From Nocardia macrotermitis (GTDB lineage: Bacteria; Actinomycetota; Actinomycetes; Mycobacteriales; Mycobacteriaceae), in NCBI RefSeq assembly GCF_009604405.1, contig NZ_WEGK01000025.1, positions 34,729 to 98,728 on the forward strand: a stretch of 64,000 nt of DNA, in the 5' to 3' direction. Each line of letters opens with the position of its first letter. Position 1 is the stretch's first letter. Position numbers and translations under genes: made by a program. Below are positions 1-9,400 of the stretch, in pieces. The notes under the pieces are model-generated. The model made no database searches. It was not told the origin of the DNA and was given only the letters and a program-made list of their open reading frames with translations.

Positions 1-528
1 AAGACCGGTACCGTCCAGCTCGGTGACACCGGCCAGAACCGCGACGCCTGGATGATCGGCCTGACGCCCTCGCTCTCGACCGCCGTCTGGGTCGGTACCG
101 AGAAGGGTGTCGCGCTGAAGAACGCCAACGGCGGCATCATGTACGGCTCGACCCTGCCGTCGGACATCTGGAAGGACACCATGGACGGCGCGCTCGACGG
201 CACGCCGAAGGAGACCTTCCCGAAGCCCGCCGAGATCGGTGGCCAGGCCGGTGTGCCGTCGTACTCCGCGCCGTACACCCCGCCGTCCTCGACGACCGAA
301 CAGTTCGTCCCGCCGGTGGAGATCACCCCGTCGCAGGTGGAGATCCTGCCGGGCGTCACCATCCCGATTCCGGGATTCCACCAGAACCAGAGTCGCCCGC
401 AGCAACAACAGCAACAGCAGCCGAACGACGCCGGACCGATGTCGGGTCAGCCCGTCGCACCGGACGGAACCTGGCCGAGCACACCGGCTCCCGGGGAGAG
501 CACCAACAGCAACGGCGGCGGCAACTAG
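1..528 (+). CDS. ponA: Class A penicillin-binding protein, C-terminal fragment
   Basis: The gene is cut by the window start and enters in frame at the first base. The first residues read KTGT, the third conserved box of the transpeptidase (penicillin-binding) domain, followed by an NRDAW and AVWVG stretch typical of the end of that domain. After roughly residue 60 the protein turns into a Pro/Gln/Ser/Thr-rich tail with a run of glutamines, as in mycobacterial PonA1. These bifunctional enzymes polymerise and crosslink peptidoglycan outside the membrane. The position upstream of a GT87 gene and the rpsF operon matches the ponA1 neighbourhood of Mycobacterium. Family is secure; the exact paralogue is by synteny. 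Confidence 0.9.
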   Translation, partial: KTGTVQLGDTGQNRDAWMIGLTPSLSTAVWVGTEKGVALKNANGGIMYGSTLPSDIWKDTMDGALDGTPKETFPKPAEIGGQAGVPSYSAPYTPPSSTTEQFVPPVEITPSQVEILPGVTIPIPGFHQNQSRPQQQQQQQPNDAGPMSGQPVAPDGTWPSTPAPGESTNSNGGGN

Positions 529-552
529 AGCCGACGGCGACCGGGACAGTCG

Positions 553-583
553 ACACGCCAACCGGTAGCGTCGGTTGGCGTGT
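553..583 (+). terminator. Hairpin after the penicillin-binding protein gene
   Basis: A perfect 12-bp inverted repeat (ACACGCCAACCG at 553-564 and its complement at 572-583) with a 7-base loop begins 25 bases after the stop codon. It has no long T run, as is usual for actinobacterial terminators. The GTG at 580 that would give the longest version of the next gene lies inside the right arm, which argues for a later start. Confidence 0.7.
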
Positions 584-621
584 TCGAGGAGCGAGTGGCG
601 AAGGCGGGGAACCGGGGCGAG

Positions 622-2277
622 ATGCGGGAATCTCCAGACACATACCCGGCCGCCGACGCCGAGCCCCGCTCGGCGACCTGGCGTGATCGTCCCAGCCGTA
701 CCGATCCGCTGACCGCACAGCTGTCCACCGCGATCGGCGGCCCGGTCGGCGATCACGCCCTGATCGGCCGGGCCCGATTCTGGACGCCGGTGCGGGTGAT
801 GCTGGCCTTCGCGGTGGTCATGCTGGCCCTGAGCTGGGGCGGTAAGGCCGCGTGCATCCAGCAGACCACCACCGACGACGGCCGGTTGACCCTGGACTGG
901 AACAACGGCCGCCAGTACGTCGCGATGTGCTACTCCGACACCGTGCCGCTGTACGGCGCGGAACGTCTGGACGAGGGCGCGTTCCCGTACAAGAAGAGCT
1001 GGACCGAATACGGTTCGGACGGGAAACCGCACACCCGGTACATGGAATATCCCGTGCTTTCCGGTCTCTACCAGTACATTTCGATGGAACTGGCCAATGT
1101 GTGGGAGTCGCTGCCGCTGCCCGGGGGGCTGCCGGTGGTGGTGTATTTCGATGTCGCGGTGATCGGTCTGGCGATGGCCTGGCTGGTGACGGTCTGGGCG
1201 TCGACGCAGTTGGCGGGGCGACGGATCTGGGATGCCGCGCTGGTGGCGATCTCACCGCTGGTGCTGGTGCACGCGTTCACCAATTTCGACGCGCTGGCAA
1301 CGGCTTTCGCCGCGACCGGCATGCTCGCCTGGGCCCGCCGACGTTCGGTACTGGCGGGCGTCCTGCTCGGCCTGGGCGGCGCGGCGAAGCTGTATCCGCT
1401 GCTGCTGCTCGGTCCGATCGTGGTGCTGTGTCTGCGCACCGCCGACCGTCAGCGCATCCCCGGAATGCGAGAGTTGTTGCGCCGCAGCGGAACCGGTTTC
1501 GGTGACGCGGTGCGCGAATATCTCGCGGGCGCCCGGCACAGTCCGCTGCGCGCCGCGGGGGTCGCGGTCGGGGCCGCGGCGGTGAGCTGGATCGTGGTGA
1601 ATCTGCCGATCGCCGTGCCGTTCACGAACGGCTGGTGGGAGTTCTTCCGGCTGAACACGCAGCGCCAGGCCGATCCGGATTCGATCTACAACGTGATCAC
1701 CTCGTTCACCGGTTGGACGGGTTTCGACGGCACCCTCGCCCCCGAGCAGACGCCCTCGGCGCTGAACACGGTCTCGCTGCTGCTGTTCGTGCTGGCCTGT
1801 GCCGCAATCGCTTACATCGCGCTGACCGCGTCGCGGCGGCCACGGCTGGCGCAGTTGATCTTCCTGGTGGTCGCGGCGTTCCTGCTGACCAACAAGGTGT
1901 GGAGTCCGCAGTACTCGCTGTGGCTGGTGCCGCTGGCCGTGCTGGCCCTGCCGAATCGCCGAATCCTGTTGACCTGGATGACGATCGACGCGCTGGTCTG
2001 GTTCCCGCGGATGTATTACTACCTGGGCACCGACCGCAAGGGGGTGCCCGAGCAGTGGTTCACCGGCACCGTCTTCCTGCGCGATCTGGCCGTGATCGCG
2101 TTGTGCGCCTTGATCGTTCGGCAGATCTACCGGCCGTCCGAGGATCTGGTGCGGCTCGAGGGTGTGGACGATCCGGTCGGCGGAATCCTGGATCGCGCGC
2201 CGGATCCGCTGCTGCCGTGGTTGCCCGCGTTCCTGCGGCCGCAGGTGTCGCACGTCAGCGCGCAGCCGGTACGGTAA
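622..2277 (+). CDS. GT87-type polytopic mannosyltransferase
   Basis: A 551-residue integral membrane protein with about ten hydrophobic segments, similar in layout to the GT87 (DUF2029) polyprenyl-phosphomannose-dependent mannosyltransferases of mycolata that build PIM/LM/LAM-type glycolipids on the outer side of the plasma membrane. Visible hallmarks are the acidic GAERLDEGAFPY loop after the first segment, an EYPVLSGLYQY stretch, GGAAKLYPLLLLGP, and NKVWSPQYSLWLVPL near the C-terminus. Its place right after the penicillin-binding protein gene matches Rv0051 of M. tuberculosis. I place the start at ATG 622 because the upstream GTG (580) sits in the terminator hairpin. Acceptor and product are inferred from family only. 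Confidence 0.8.
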   Translation: MRESPDTYPAADAEPRSATWRDRPSRTDPLTAQLSTAIGGPVGDHALIGRARFWTPVRVMLAFAVVMLALSWGGKAACIQQTTTDDGRLTLDWNNGRQYVAMCYSDTVPLYGAERLDEGAFPYKKSWTEYGSDGKPHTRYMEYPVLSGLYQYISMELANVWESLPLPGGLPVVVYFDVAVIGLAMAWLVTVWASTQLAGRRIWDAALVAISPLVLVHAFTNFDALATAFAATGMLAWARRRSVLAGVLLGLGGAAKLYPLLLLGPIVVLCLRTADRQRIPGMRELLRRSGTGFGDAVREYLAGARHSPLRAAGVAVGAAAVSWIVVNLPIAVPFTNGWWEFFRLNTQRQADPDSIYNVITSFTGWTGFDGTLAPEQTPSALNTVSLLLFVLACAAIAYIALTASRRPRLAQLIFLVVAAFLLTNKVWSPQYSLWLVPLAVLALPNRRILLTWMTIDALVWFPRMYYYLGTDRKGVPEQWFTGTVFLRDLAVIALCALIVRQIYRPSEDLVRLEGVDDPVGGILDRAPDPLLPWLPAFLRPQVSHVSAQPVR

Positions 2278-2292
2278 CTCGCGCAGAGGGTT

Positions 2293-3753
2293 TCAGGACG
2301 ACGCCGGGATGAGTTCGTCATCGGAGTATCTCGACCGGGCGGGCTCGGCACGCCGCTGCCCGCGCACCGGCAGATACACGAACGCGAAGAACAGGTACAC
2401 CAGCAGCAGCGCCCGGCCCCACACGCCGAACAGCACGAGATGTTTCTCGAAGTCCGCACTCGATCCCGCGCCCAGGGCATGGAAGTAGCGGAAGATGCCG
2501 ATCCCGAGCGACGCGTCGGCCAGCAGATACGCCACCACCACCGACCACGGGATCTCCAGCAGCACCAGGAACGGGATCAGCCACAGCGTGTACTGCGGCG
2601 AATGCACCTTGTGCAGCAACAGGAATCCGCACAGCATCGCGCCGCTCACCCCGACCCACGGGAACATCCCGCCGACCCGATAACGCCGCCAGCCCAACCA
2701 CATCGCCAGCCCGAACGCGCACACCACCAGCATCGGCGAGGCCGTCGCCACGACGTCCTGATAGGACCGTTCACCGCCGGGCGTATCCCCGAACAGCGGC
2801 CGCAGGCCCCAGAACCAGATCGAATTACTGGTGATATCGGCCTGCCGCAACTCCTGGAAGGTGATCGACGCCCGCCAGCCCTGATATCCGATCAGCGCGA
2901 ACGGCAGGTTGATCAGCACCGCAGTCGCGACCGCCGTGGCGGCGACCATGACCGCGCCGCGCACGTCGTACCTGCGCGTATGCCGGGTCGGCGCATCGTC
3001 CTCGTCCGGCACGCCGCCGTCCGGATCGACCGCGCGCCACAGCGCGCTGCGGTGGCGTAGCGCGTCCAGACCGTCGCTCCCGCCGACCAGCACGTGAATC
3101 ATCAAGGGCAGCACGAAGATTCCCGGATACAGCTTCAGACAGAAACCGACACCCAGCAGGATCGCCGCGAGCACACCCCGGGTGCGCACCGAATATCGGG
3201 TCAGCGTGGTGACCACGTACACCGCGCCGACCGACGTGCACACCACCGGCAGCTCCCAGTTGTGGAACGCGTACAGCACCAGCGGCGGTCCGGCCGCCCA
3301 CAGCAGCGCCGCCATTCCCGACAACCGCCCCAGCATCCACGCGGTGAGCAGCGCGAACGGGGCCAGCAACAGCGCCGAGTGCAGCAGGAACGTCGCGTCG
3401 GTGTGCGCGCCGATCGCGCCGAGCCACATCAGCAGCCCACTGAGCACCGGATACTCCACCGCGCCGCCGGTCAGCGCGCCGTGCGTGGTGATGCCGCCGG
3501 TGAGGTACGGGAAGACGTGCTCGTTGATATCGCGCCCGAGCCACAGGAACTGGATGTCCGAGTAGCAGACCCGGCCGTCCTTGATGTGGTCGAAGGCCGC
3601 GCTGCGGCCGTTCGATTCGAAGGGCGCTCCCGCGCAGCGGGCCTTGTTCAGATATGCGAACAGCAGCGTCACCCCGCACAGCAGCAACGCCGTCATCGCG
3701 GCGATCCGGCCCGGCCGCGCGGGGTTCGCCCGCGCGCGGAGACGGTTCGACAT
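2293..3753 (-). CDS. Second GT87-type membrane glycosyltransferase
   Basis: A 486-residue membrane protein paralogous to its convergent neighbour; the two genes end 15 bases apart. Shared landmarks include a YSDIQFLWLGRDINEHVFPY loop, EYPVLSGLLMW, GFCLKLYPGIF and HKVHSPQYTLWLIPF. Like the neighbour it should transfer mannose from a polyprenyl-phosphate donor to a cell-envelope acceptor. The ATG at 3753 is chosen because a basic stretch followed by the first membrane helix starts there; the longer reading frame up to 3897 would run into the rpsF leader and shows no protein-like character. Family call is good, substrate unknown. Confidence 0.8.
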   Translation of the reverse strand: MSNRLRARANPARPGRIAAMTALLLCGVTLLFAYLNKARCAGAPFESNGRSAAFDHIKDGRVCYSDIQFLWLGRDINEHVFPYLTGGITTHGALTGGAVEYPVLSGLLMWLGAIGAHTDATFLLHSALLLAPFALLTAWMLGRLSGMAALLWAAGPPLVLYAFHNWELPVVCTSVGAVYVVTTLTRYSVRTRGVLAAILLGVGFCLKLYPGIFVLPLMIHVLVGGSDGLDALRHRSALWRAVDPDGGVPDEDDAPTRHTRRYDVRGAVMVAATAVATAVLINLPFALIGYQGWRASITFQELRQADITSNSIWFWGLRPLFGDTPGGERSYQDVVATASPMLVVCAFGLAMWLGWRRYRVGGMFPWVGVSGAMLCGFLLLHKVHSPQYTLWLIPFLVLLEIPWSVVVAYLLADASLGIGIFRYFHALGAGSSADFEKHLVLFGVWGRALLLVYLFFAFVYLPVRGQRRAEPARSRYSDDELIPASS

Positions 3754-3924
3754 GGCACCCACGATAGGGGGGTGTACCCATATTTCGCGCGGACTGTTCG
3801 GCGCGAAGATCGATTTCGCGACCGAATACCCGCTCATGTAGCCTTGTCGGGTTGCTGACGCAACGACCCTCCTGCCACGGAACGTCCGTGGCCGCACCTA
3901 GACCACAGGAGGTGATGGGTTCCC

Positions 3925-4215
3925 GTGCGTCATTACGAAGTGATGGTCATCCTCGATCCGAGCCTGGACGAGCGAACCGTCGGTCCGAATCTGGACACCA
4001 TGCTGAACGTCGTCAAGACCGAAGGCGGCAAGGTCGACAAGGTCGACATCTGGGGCCGCCGGCGGCTGGCCTACGAGATCTCGAAGCAGAGCGAAGGCAT
4101 CTACGCGGTCGTCGATCTGACCGCCGAGCCCGCCACCGTGAGCGAGCTCGACCGCCAGCTGGGGCTGAACGAGTCGGTGCTGCGCACCAAGGTGCTGCGC
4201 GCCGACAAGAAGTAG
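3925..4215 (+). CDS. rpsF: 30S ribosomal protein S6
   Basis: A 96-residue protein of normal S6 length, beginning MRHYEVMVILDP and carrying the GRRRLAYEI motif of the RNA-binding face. S6 pairs with S18 in the central domain of the small subunit. It starts at GTG 3925 with an unusually strong Shine-Dalgarno (AGGAGGTGA, 3907-3915) nine bases upstream. It is the first gene of the rpsF-ssb-rpsR-rplI operon. Confidence 0.98.
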   Translation: MRHYEVMVILDPSLDERTVGPNLDTMLNVVKTEGGKVDKVDIWGRRRLAYEISKQSEGIYAVVDLTAEPATVSELDRQLGLNESVLRTKVLRADKK

Positions 4216-4332
4216 TCCCCTCCCCCGCGGTTTCACTCGCGCCGGTGCCTGTCACCGGATTGTCGGTGCCTGTCTCTAGGCTCTGACACAACAACGCGAG
4301 TACCGCGACTGCACCGGAGAGCAGGAGGAACC

Positions 4333-4893
4333 ATGGCAGGCGACACGGTCATCACCGTCATCGGCAATTTGACGGCGGACCCCGAGCTTCGATTCACCCC
4401 CGCGGGCGCCGCGGTGGCGAATTTCACCGTCGCGTCCACACCCCGCGTGTTCGATCGCAATTCGAACGAGTGGAAGGACGGCGAGGCGCTGTTCCTGCGC
4501 TGCAACATCTGGCGCGAGGCCGCGGAGAACGTGGCCGAATCGCTGACCAGGGGTTCGCGCGTGATCGTGAGCGGCCGGCTCAAGCAGCGGTCCTTCGAAA
4601 CCCGCGAGGGTGAGAAGCGCACGGTCGTGGAGCTCGAGGTCGACGAGATCGGTCCCTCGCTGCGGTACGCCACCGCGAAGGTCAACCGGACCACGCGCGG
4701 CGGTGGTGGCGGCGGTGGCGGTGGCTACTCCAATTCCAATGCCAATTCCGGTGGTGGTGGGGGCTTCGGCGGCTCCAACGGTGGCGGTGGCCGCGGCGGC
4801 TCGAATGCCGGTGGCGGCGACGACCCGTGGGGTAGCGCCCCCGCAGCCGGCTCCTTCGGGGGCGGCGCAATGGACGACGAACCGCCGTTCTGA
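4333..4893 (+). CDS. ssb: Single-stranded DNA-binding protein
   Basis: A 186-residue SSB. Residues 1-110 form the OB fold (VIGNLTADPELRFTPAG, NIWREAAENVAESL, GRLKQRSFET). Residues 117-175 are a Gly/Asn/Ser-rich linker with long glycine runs, and the C-terminus ends in the acidic tip DDEPPF that docks SSB partners. It coats single-stranded DNA during replication and repair. A GCAGGAGGA ribosome site precedes the ATG. Placement between rpsF and rpsR is the usual actinobacterial order. Confidence 0.97.
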   Translation: MAGDTVITVIGNLTADPELRFTPAGAAVANFTVASTPRVFDRNSNEWKDGEALFLRCNIWREAAENVAESLTRGSRVIVSGRLKQRSFETREGEKRTVVELEVDEIGPSLRYATAKVNRTTRGGGGGGGGGYSNSNANSGGGGGFGGSNGGGGRGGSNAGGGDDPWGSAPAAGSFGGGAMDDEPPF

Positions 4894-4951
4894 GAACGGC
4901 TTTCATACGGGGTCACGGATGTGACTCCCAGGCAAGACGGAGAACGAGACC

Positions 4952-5221
4952 ATGGCCAAAGCACCGGCACGCGAAAAGGTGCTGAAGAAGAAGGCCTGCG
5001 CCTTCTGCAAGGAAACCAAGGCTGCTGCCAAGGACGGCAAGAAGTTTGCGGCCATCGACTACAAGGACACGACGCTGCTGCGCAAGTACGTGAGCGACCG
5101 CGGCAAGATCCGCGCCCGCCGCGTCACCGGCAACTGCGTGCAGCACCAGCGCGATATCGCCATTGCGGTGAAGAACTCGCGCGAAGTGGCGCTGCTGCCG
5201 TACGTGTCCACGGCTCGCTGA
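4952..5221 (+). CDS. rpsR: 30S ribosomal protein S18, zinc-ligand (C+) form
   Basis: An 89-residue S18 containing GKIRARRVTGNC and HQRDIAIAVKN, diagnostic of the family. It retains the CAFC pair near residue 16 and a later Cys in GNCVQHQ, so it is the zinc-binding type. In mycobacteria such C+ forms can be replaced by a cysteine-free paralogue under zinc starvation; no such paralogue is in this window. Partner of S6, encoded three genes earlier in the same operon. Confidence 0.97.
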   Translation: MAKAPAREKVLKKKACAFCKETKAAAKDGKKFAAIDYKDTTLLRKYVSDRGKIRARRVTGNCVQHQRDIAIAVKNSREVALLPYVSTAR

Positions 5222-5240
5222 GAACGGGAGGCACAACACC

Positions 5241-5696
5241 ATGAAGCTGATCCTCACTGCTGATGTGGACAACCTCGGTGCTCCCGGCGACACCGTGGAG
5301 GTCAAGGACGGTTACGGCCGTAACTTCCTGCTCCCCCGCGGCCTGGCGATCGTCGCCACCCGGGGCGCGGAGAAGCAGGTCGCGGGCATCCGTCGGGCGC
5401 AGGACGCCCGCAAGGTGCGCGATCTGGACCACGCCAACGAGTTGAAGCAGGCCATCGAGGGCCTGGAGTCGGTCTCGCTGTCGGTGAAGACCGCGGGTAC
5501 CGGCAAGCTGTTCGGTTCGGTCACCACCGCCGATGTCGCGAGCGCGATCAAGTCGGCCGGTGGCCCGGTGCTGGACAAGCGCAGCATCGAGTTGCCCAAG
5601 GCGCACATCAAGAGCACCGGTAAGCACGGTGTCGTGGTGCATCTGCACCCGGATGTGGCCGCCAAGTTCACCCTGCTGGTCGACGCCGCGGAGTGA
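5241..5696 (+). CDS. rplI: 50S ribosomal protein L9
   Basis: A 151-residue L9 with the N-terminal 23S-binding domain (VEVKDGYGRNFLLPRGLA around residues 20-37), a long helix, and the C-terminal domain. The start is 19 bases after rpsR with GGGAGG upstream of ATG. Last gene of the operon; a stem-loop terminator follows within 30 bases. Confidence 0.97.
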   Translation: MKLILTADVDNLGAPGDTVEVKDGYGRNFLLPRGLAIVATRGAEKQVAGIRRAQDARKVRDLDHANELKQAIEGLESVSLSVKTAGTGKLFGSVTTADVASAIKSAGGPVLDKRSIELPKAHIKSTGKHGVVVHLHPDVAAKFTLLVDAAE

Positions 5697-5721
5697 TCTC
5701 GCGCACGAGCGCATGACGTTC

Positions 5722-5760
5722 GGAGGCCGCCCTCGTACCCGGTGTACGGGGGTGGTCTTC
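5722..5760 (+). terminator. Stem-loop terminator of the rpsF-rplI operon
   Basis: Positions 5722-5738 pair with 5744-5760 over 17 positions (a few G-U pairs) around a five-base loop, followed by a T/G-rich stretch. It begins 26 bases after the rplI stop and separates this operon from dnaB. Confidence 0.7.
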
Positions 5761-6458
5761 GGGCGTGTTTCTGCGTGTCCGCGTACTTGTTAACCGGTCA
5801 TTAGCCGTATTTGTTCGGCGAGTTTCGGCCGGTCATGGATCTTCCGGTGATCGATCTTCGGTCCCACCTCGGGGTATTCGGGACAAGATGGGGATAACCG
5901 AACGGACCGACCGATCGTATTGTGACCCGCGCCATATCGCGTGTGGGCTTCGTTAACCTGACACGCCCGGCTGTTCATCTTGGACGACACGCCGCCGCTT
6001 TATTAATCCACATGTGCGTAACTGCGAGAACGGCTCTTCACCTTGCGGTTGTAGCGAACCCGTATCGTTTATCCCCAAGTAATCCACATGGGGTGCACAA
6101 CAGCAGGTGAACTATCCCCAGTTTGTCCACAGCGGTGTGCACAGTGCGGTTTGGTACTCCCCAGCTCGGTCCCATAGGTTCGATCCGACGTCGTGATCCG
6201 GTGTCCGGACCCGCACGATTCCCTCGGCCGTACAGCATGCACCATCGGTTTGCTCCGAGCCGCCCCGCAGTGTCCCGCGATTCGTCGTGGTGCGCCGTGC
6301 GGGTCGATACGCCACGCTGTCGGCGAGCGGAAGTTGTCGGTGCCCGGGGGTAGAACGGGAGATCGATGGGTGCTGTGGCCGGGGCGAGTTCGTGGTCGTT
6401 CCGCAGTGCGCAAAGTTGACGATGCACGCGAGGGCGTGCGAGAGGACGGTCGAGTCTC
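5761..6458 (+). promoter_or_regulatory. Long dnaB leader region with DnaA-box-like cluster
   Basis: No convincing gene lies in these ~700 bases; short ORFs overlap on both strands without protein character. The stretch is less GC-rich than its surroundings. Between 6004 and 6131 it holds five 9-mers close to the actinobacterial DnaA box: TAATCCACA (6004, 6080), TTATCCCCA (6069), CTATCCCCA (6112) and TTGTCCACA (6123), all on the same strand. The last is a canonical box. The dnaB promoter presumably lies downstream of or within this cluster. Confidence 0.6.
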
Positions 6459-9400
6459 GTGGCAGTCGTCGACGATCGCGGCACCCCGGAGTACTCGGAG
6501 AATCCGGGCGAGGATTTCGGTCGGCAGCCCCCGAACGACATGGCCGCGGAGCAGTCCGTACTGGGCGGCATGATGCTGAGCAAGGACGCCATCGCCGACG
6601 TCGTGGAGGTCATCCGCCCCGGCGATTTCTACCGTCCGGCCCATCAGGCCGTCTACGACGCCATCCTGGATCTGTACGGCCGCGGCGAACCGGCCGACCC
6701 GGTCACGGTGTCCGCGGCCCTGGACCGCCGCGGTGAACTCAAACGCATCGGCGGCCCCCCGTACCTGGTCACCCTGACCCAGACCGTCCCCACCGCCGCC
6801 AACGCCTCCTTCTACGCGGAAATCGTCGCGGAGAAGGCGATCCTGCGGCGTCTGGTCGAGGCGGGCACCCGCATCGTCCAGTTCGGCTACGCCGGCGCCG
6901 ACGGCCAGGACGTCGCGGAGGTCGTCGACCGCGCCCAGGCCGAAATCTACGAGGTCACCGAACGCCGCTCCACCGAGGACTTCCTACCCCTGGAAGAACT
7001 CCTGCAACCCACGATGGACGAAATCGACTCCATCGCCAGCCGCGGCGGCATGTCCCTCGGCGTCCCCACCGGCTTCACCGAACTCGACGAGGTAACCAAC
7101 GGCCTCCACCCCGGCCAGATGATCATCGTCGCCGCCCGCCCCGGTGTCGGCAAGGCCCTGGCCCTGGACACCCCCCTCCCCACTCCCTCCGGCTGGACAA
7201 CCATGGGCGAGGTAGCGGTAGGCGACCATCTCCTCGACGCCCAGGGCCACCCCACCCGAGTCACCGCCGCCACCGAAATCCTGACCACCCGTCCCTGCTA
7301 CGAGGTCGAATTCTCCGACGGCACAGTCATCGTCGCCGACGAAGAGCATCAATGGCCGACCTCGGCCACGCCCAGCGAGCAGACCGCACACATCCTCACC
7401 ACCGGTGTCATCTCGCATACCTTCCGGGACGAAACCGGGCGGCTCACCCACTGGGTTCCGGCGACCGGACGAGGCGCGCCGCGACAGATCGTCGACGTCC
7501 GCAAGATCGACCCGGTGCCGGTGCGATGCGTCGAGGTCGACAACACGGACCATCTGTATCTGGCGGGCCGCTCCATGATTCCGACGCACAATTCCACGCT
7601 CGGTTTGGATTTCATGCGGAGTTGTTCGGTGAAGCACGGTTTGGCGAGTGTTATTTTTTCGCTGGAAATGAGTAAGACCGAGATTGTTATGCGTCTGTTG
7701 TCGGCGGAGGCTCGGATCAAGTTGGGGGATATGCGGTCGGGGCGGATGAGTGATGATGATTGGACGAAGCTGGCGCGGCGGATGAGTGAGATCAGTGAGG
7801 CGCCGTTGTTCGTGGATGATTCGCCGAACCTGACGATGATGGAGATTCGCGCGAAGGCGCGGCGGCTGAAACAGCGTCATGATCTACGGCTGGTCGTGGT
7901 CGACTACCTCCAGCTGATGACCTCGGGTAAGAAGGTCGAATCACGTCAGCAGGAAGTCTCGGAATTCTCCCGAAGCCTGAAACTGCTGGCGAAGGAACTC
8001 GAAGTCCCGGTCGTCGCGATCTCCCAGCTGAACCGTGGTCCCGAACAGCGCACGGATAAACGTCCGATGGTCTCCGACCTTCGTGAGTCGGGTTGTATGC
8101 CCGCTTCGACCCGAATTCTGCGGGCGGACAACGGAGGTGAGACCACTCTCGGCGAGCTTTTGAGCAGCGGCGAACAGCCCTTGGTCTGGTCCCTCGACGA
8201 ACGCATGCGAATGGTTGCCCGGCCGATGGTGAAGGTGTTTCCCAGCGGCCGCAAGGAGGTCTTCCGGCTACGGCTGTCCTCCGGCCGCGAGGTCGAGGCC
8301 ACCGGTAACCACCCCTTCCTGACCGTGGATGGCTGGGTCCCACTGGAGAAACTCACCACCGGCGACCGGTTGGCCACACCACGCACAGTTCCCGAACCTG
8401 TGCACACCGAGCGGCTGCCCGACGACGAGGTAATCCTGCTGGCACACATGATCGGTGACGGATCGTGCGTCAAACGGCAGCCGATTCGTTACGCCAGTGT
8501 GGACGAGGAGAATCTCGCGGTAGTCACCAGTGCCGCACAGCATTTCGGCATCACTGCGGTGCGGGATGAATACGCTGCGGCGCGAGTCACTTCCTTGCGT
8601 CTTCCGGCACCGTATCGGCTGGCCCGCGGCAAGCGGAACCCGATCGCATCCTGGCTCGACGAACTGGGTCTGTTCGGTCTGCGAAGCTACGAGAAGTTCG
8701 TTCCCCAGCGGATTTTCGCGCTGCCGAACGATCAGATCGCGCTGTTCCTGCGGCATCTGTGGGCGACCGACGGGTCCGTACGGTGGGACGAGAAGGGACA
8801 TCAGGCCCGTATCTATTACGCGTCGACCAGCCGCAGACTTGTCGACGATGTCGCGCAACTTCTCCTGCGTGCGGGCGTGCACGCCCGCATCCGGCGGATC
8901 ACGAAGTCCGGATATCGCGATTGCTGGCATCTGACGATCGATGGTGCGGACAACCAGATGATCTTCGCGCGCGACATCGGCGTGCACGGCGCGCGAGGTG
9001 TTTCCGCGCAACAGGTTCTCCAGGAAATCGAACCGTTGGCACGCAACACGAACGTGGATACGGTCCCGAAGGAAGTGTGGTGCAAGGTCCGGAACCTCCT
9101 GGCCACCAAGCACATCACCCACCGTGAGTTCTCCACGGCCATCGGCTCTCACTTCTGTGGCTCGGCCATGTGGAAACACTCCCCGAGCCGCTCCCGTCTG
9201 GCCCGCGTCGCCGCCGTCCTCGACGACGCCGAGATCGAAATGCTCGCTACCAATGACGTTTTCTGGGACCGCATCGTCGAAGTCACCAGTCTGGGCGAGC
9301 AGGACGTGTACGACGGAACCGTTCCCGGCACGAACAACTTTGTGGCACAAGGTATTTCGGCTCACAATAGTTTGGAACAGGATGCGGATATGGTTATTCT

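Noticed and set aside
580..621. GTG 580 as start of the first GT87 gene
   Set aside because: The codon lies inside the right arm of the terminator hairpin of the preceding gene; ATG 622 is more plausible.
3852..4286. 144-codon frame overlapping rpsF
   Set aside because: It runs through the rpsF leader and gene in another frame, is Arg/Gly-biased as GC-rich shadows are, and rpsF is certain.
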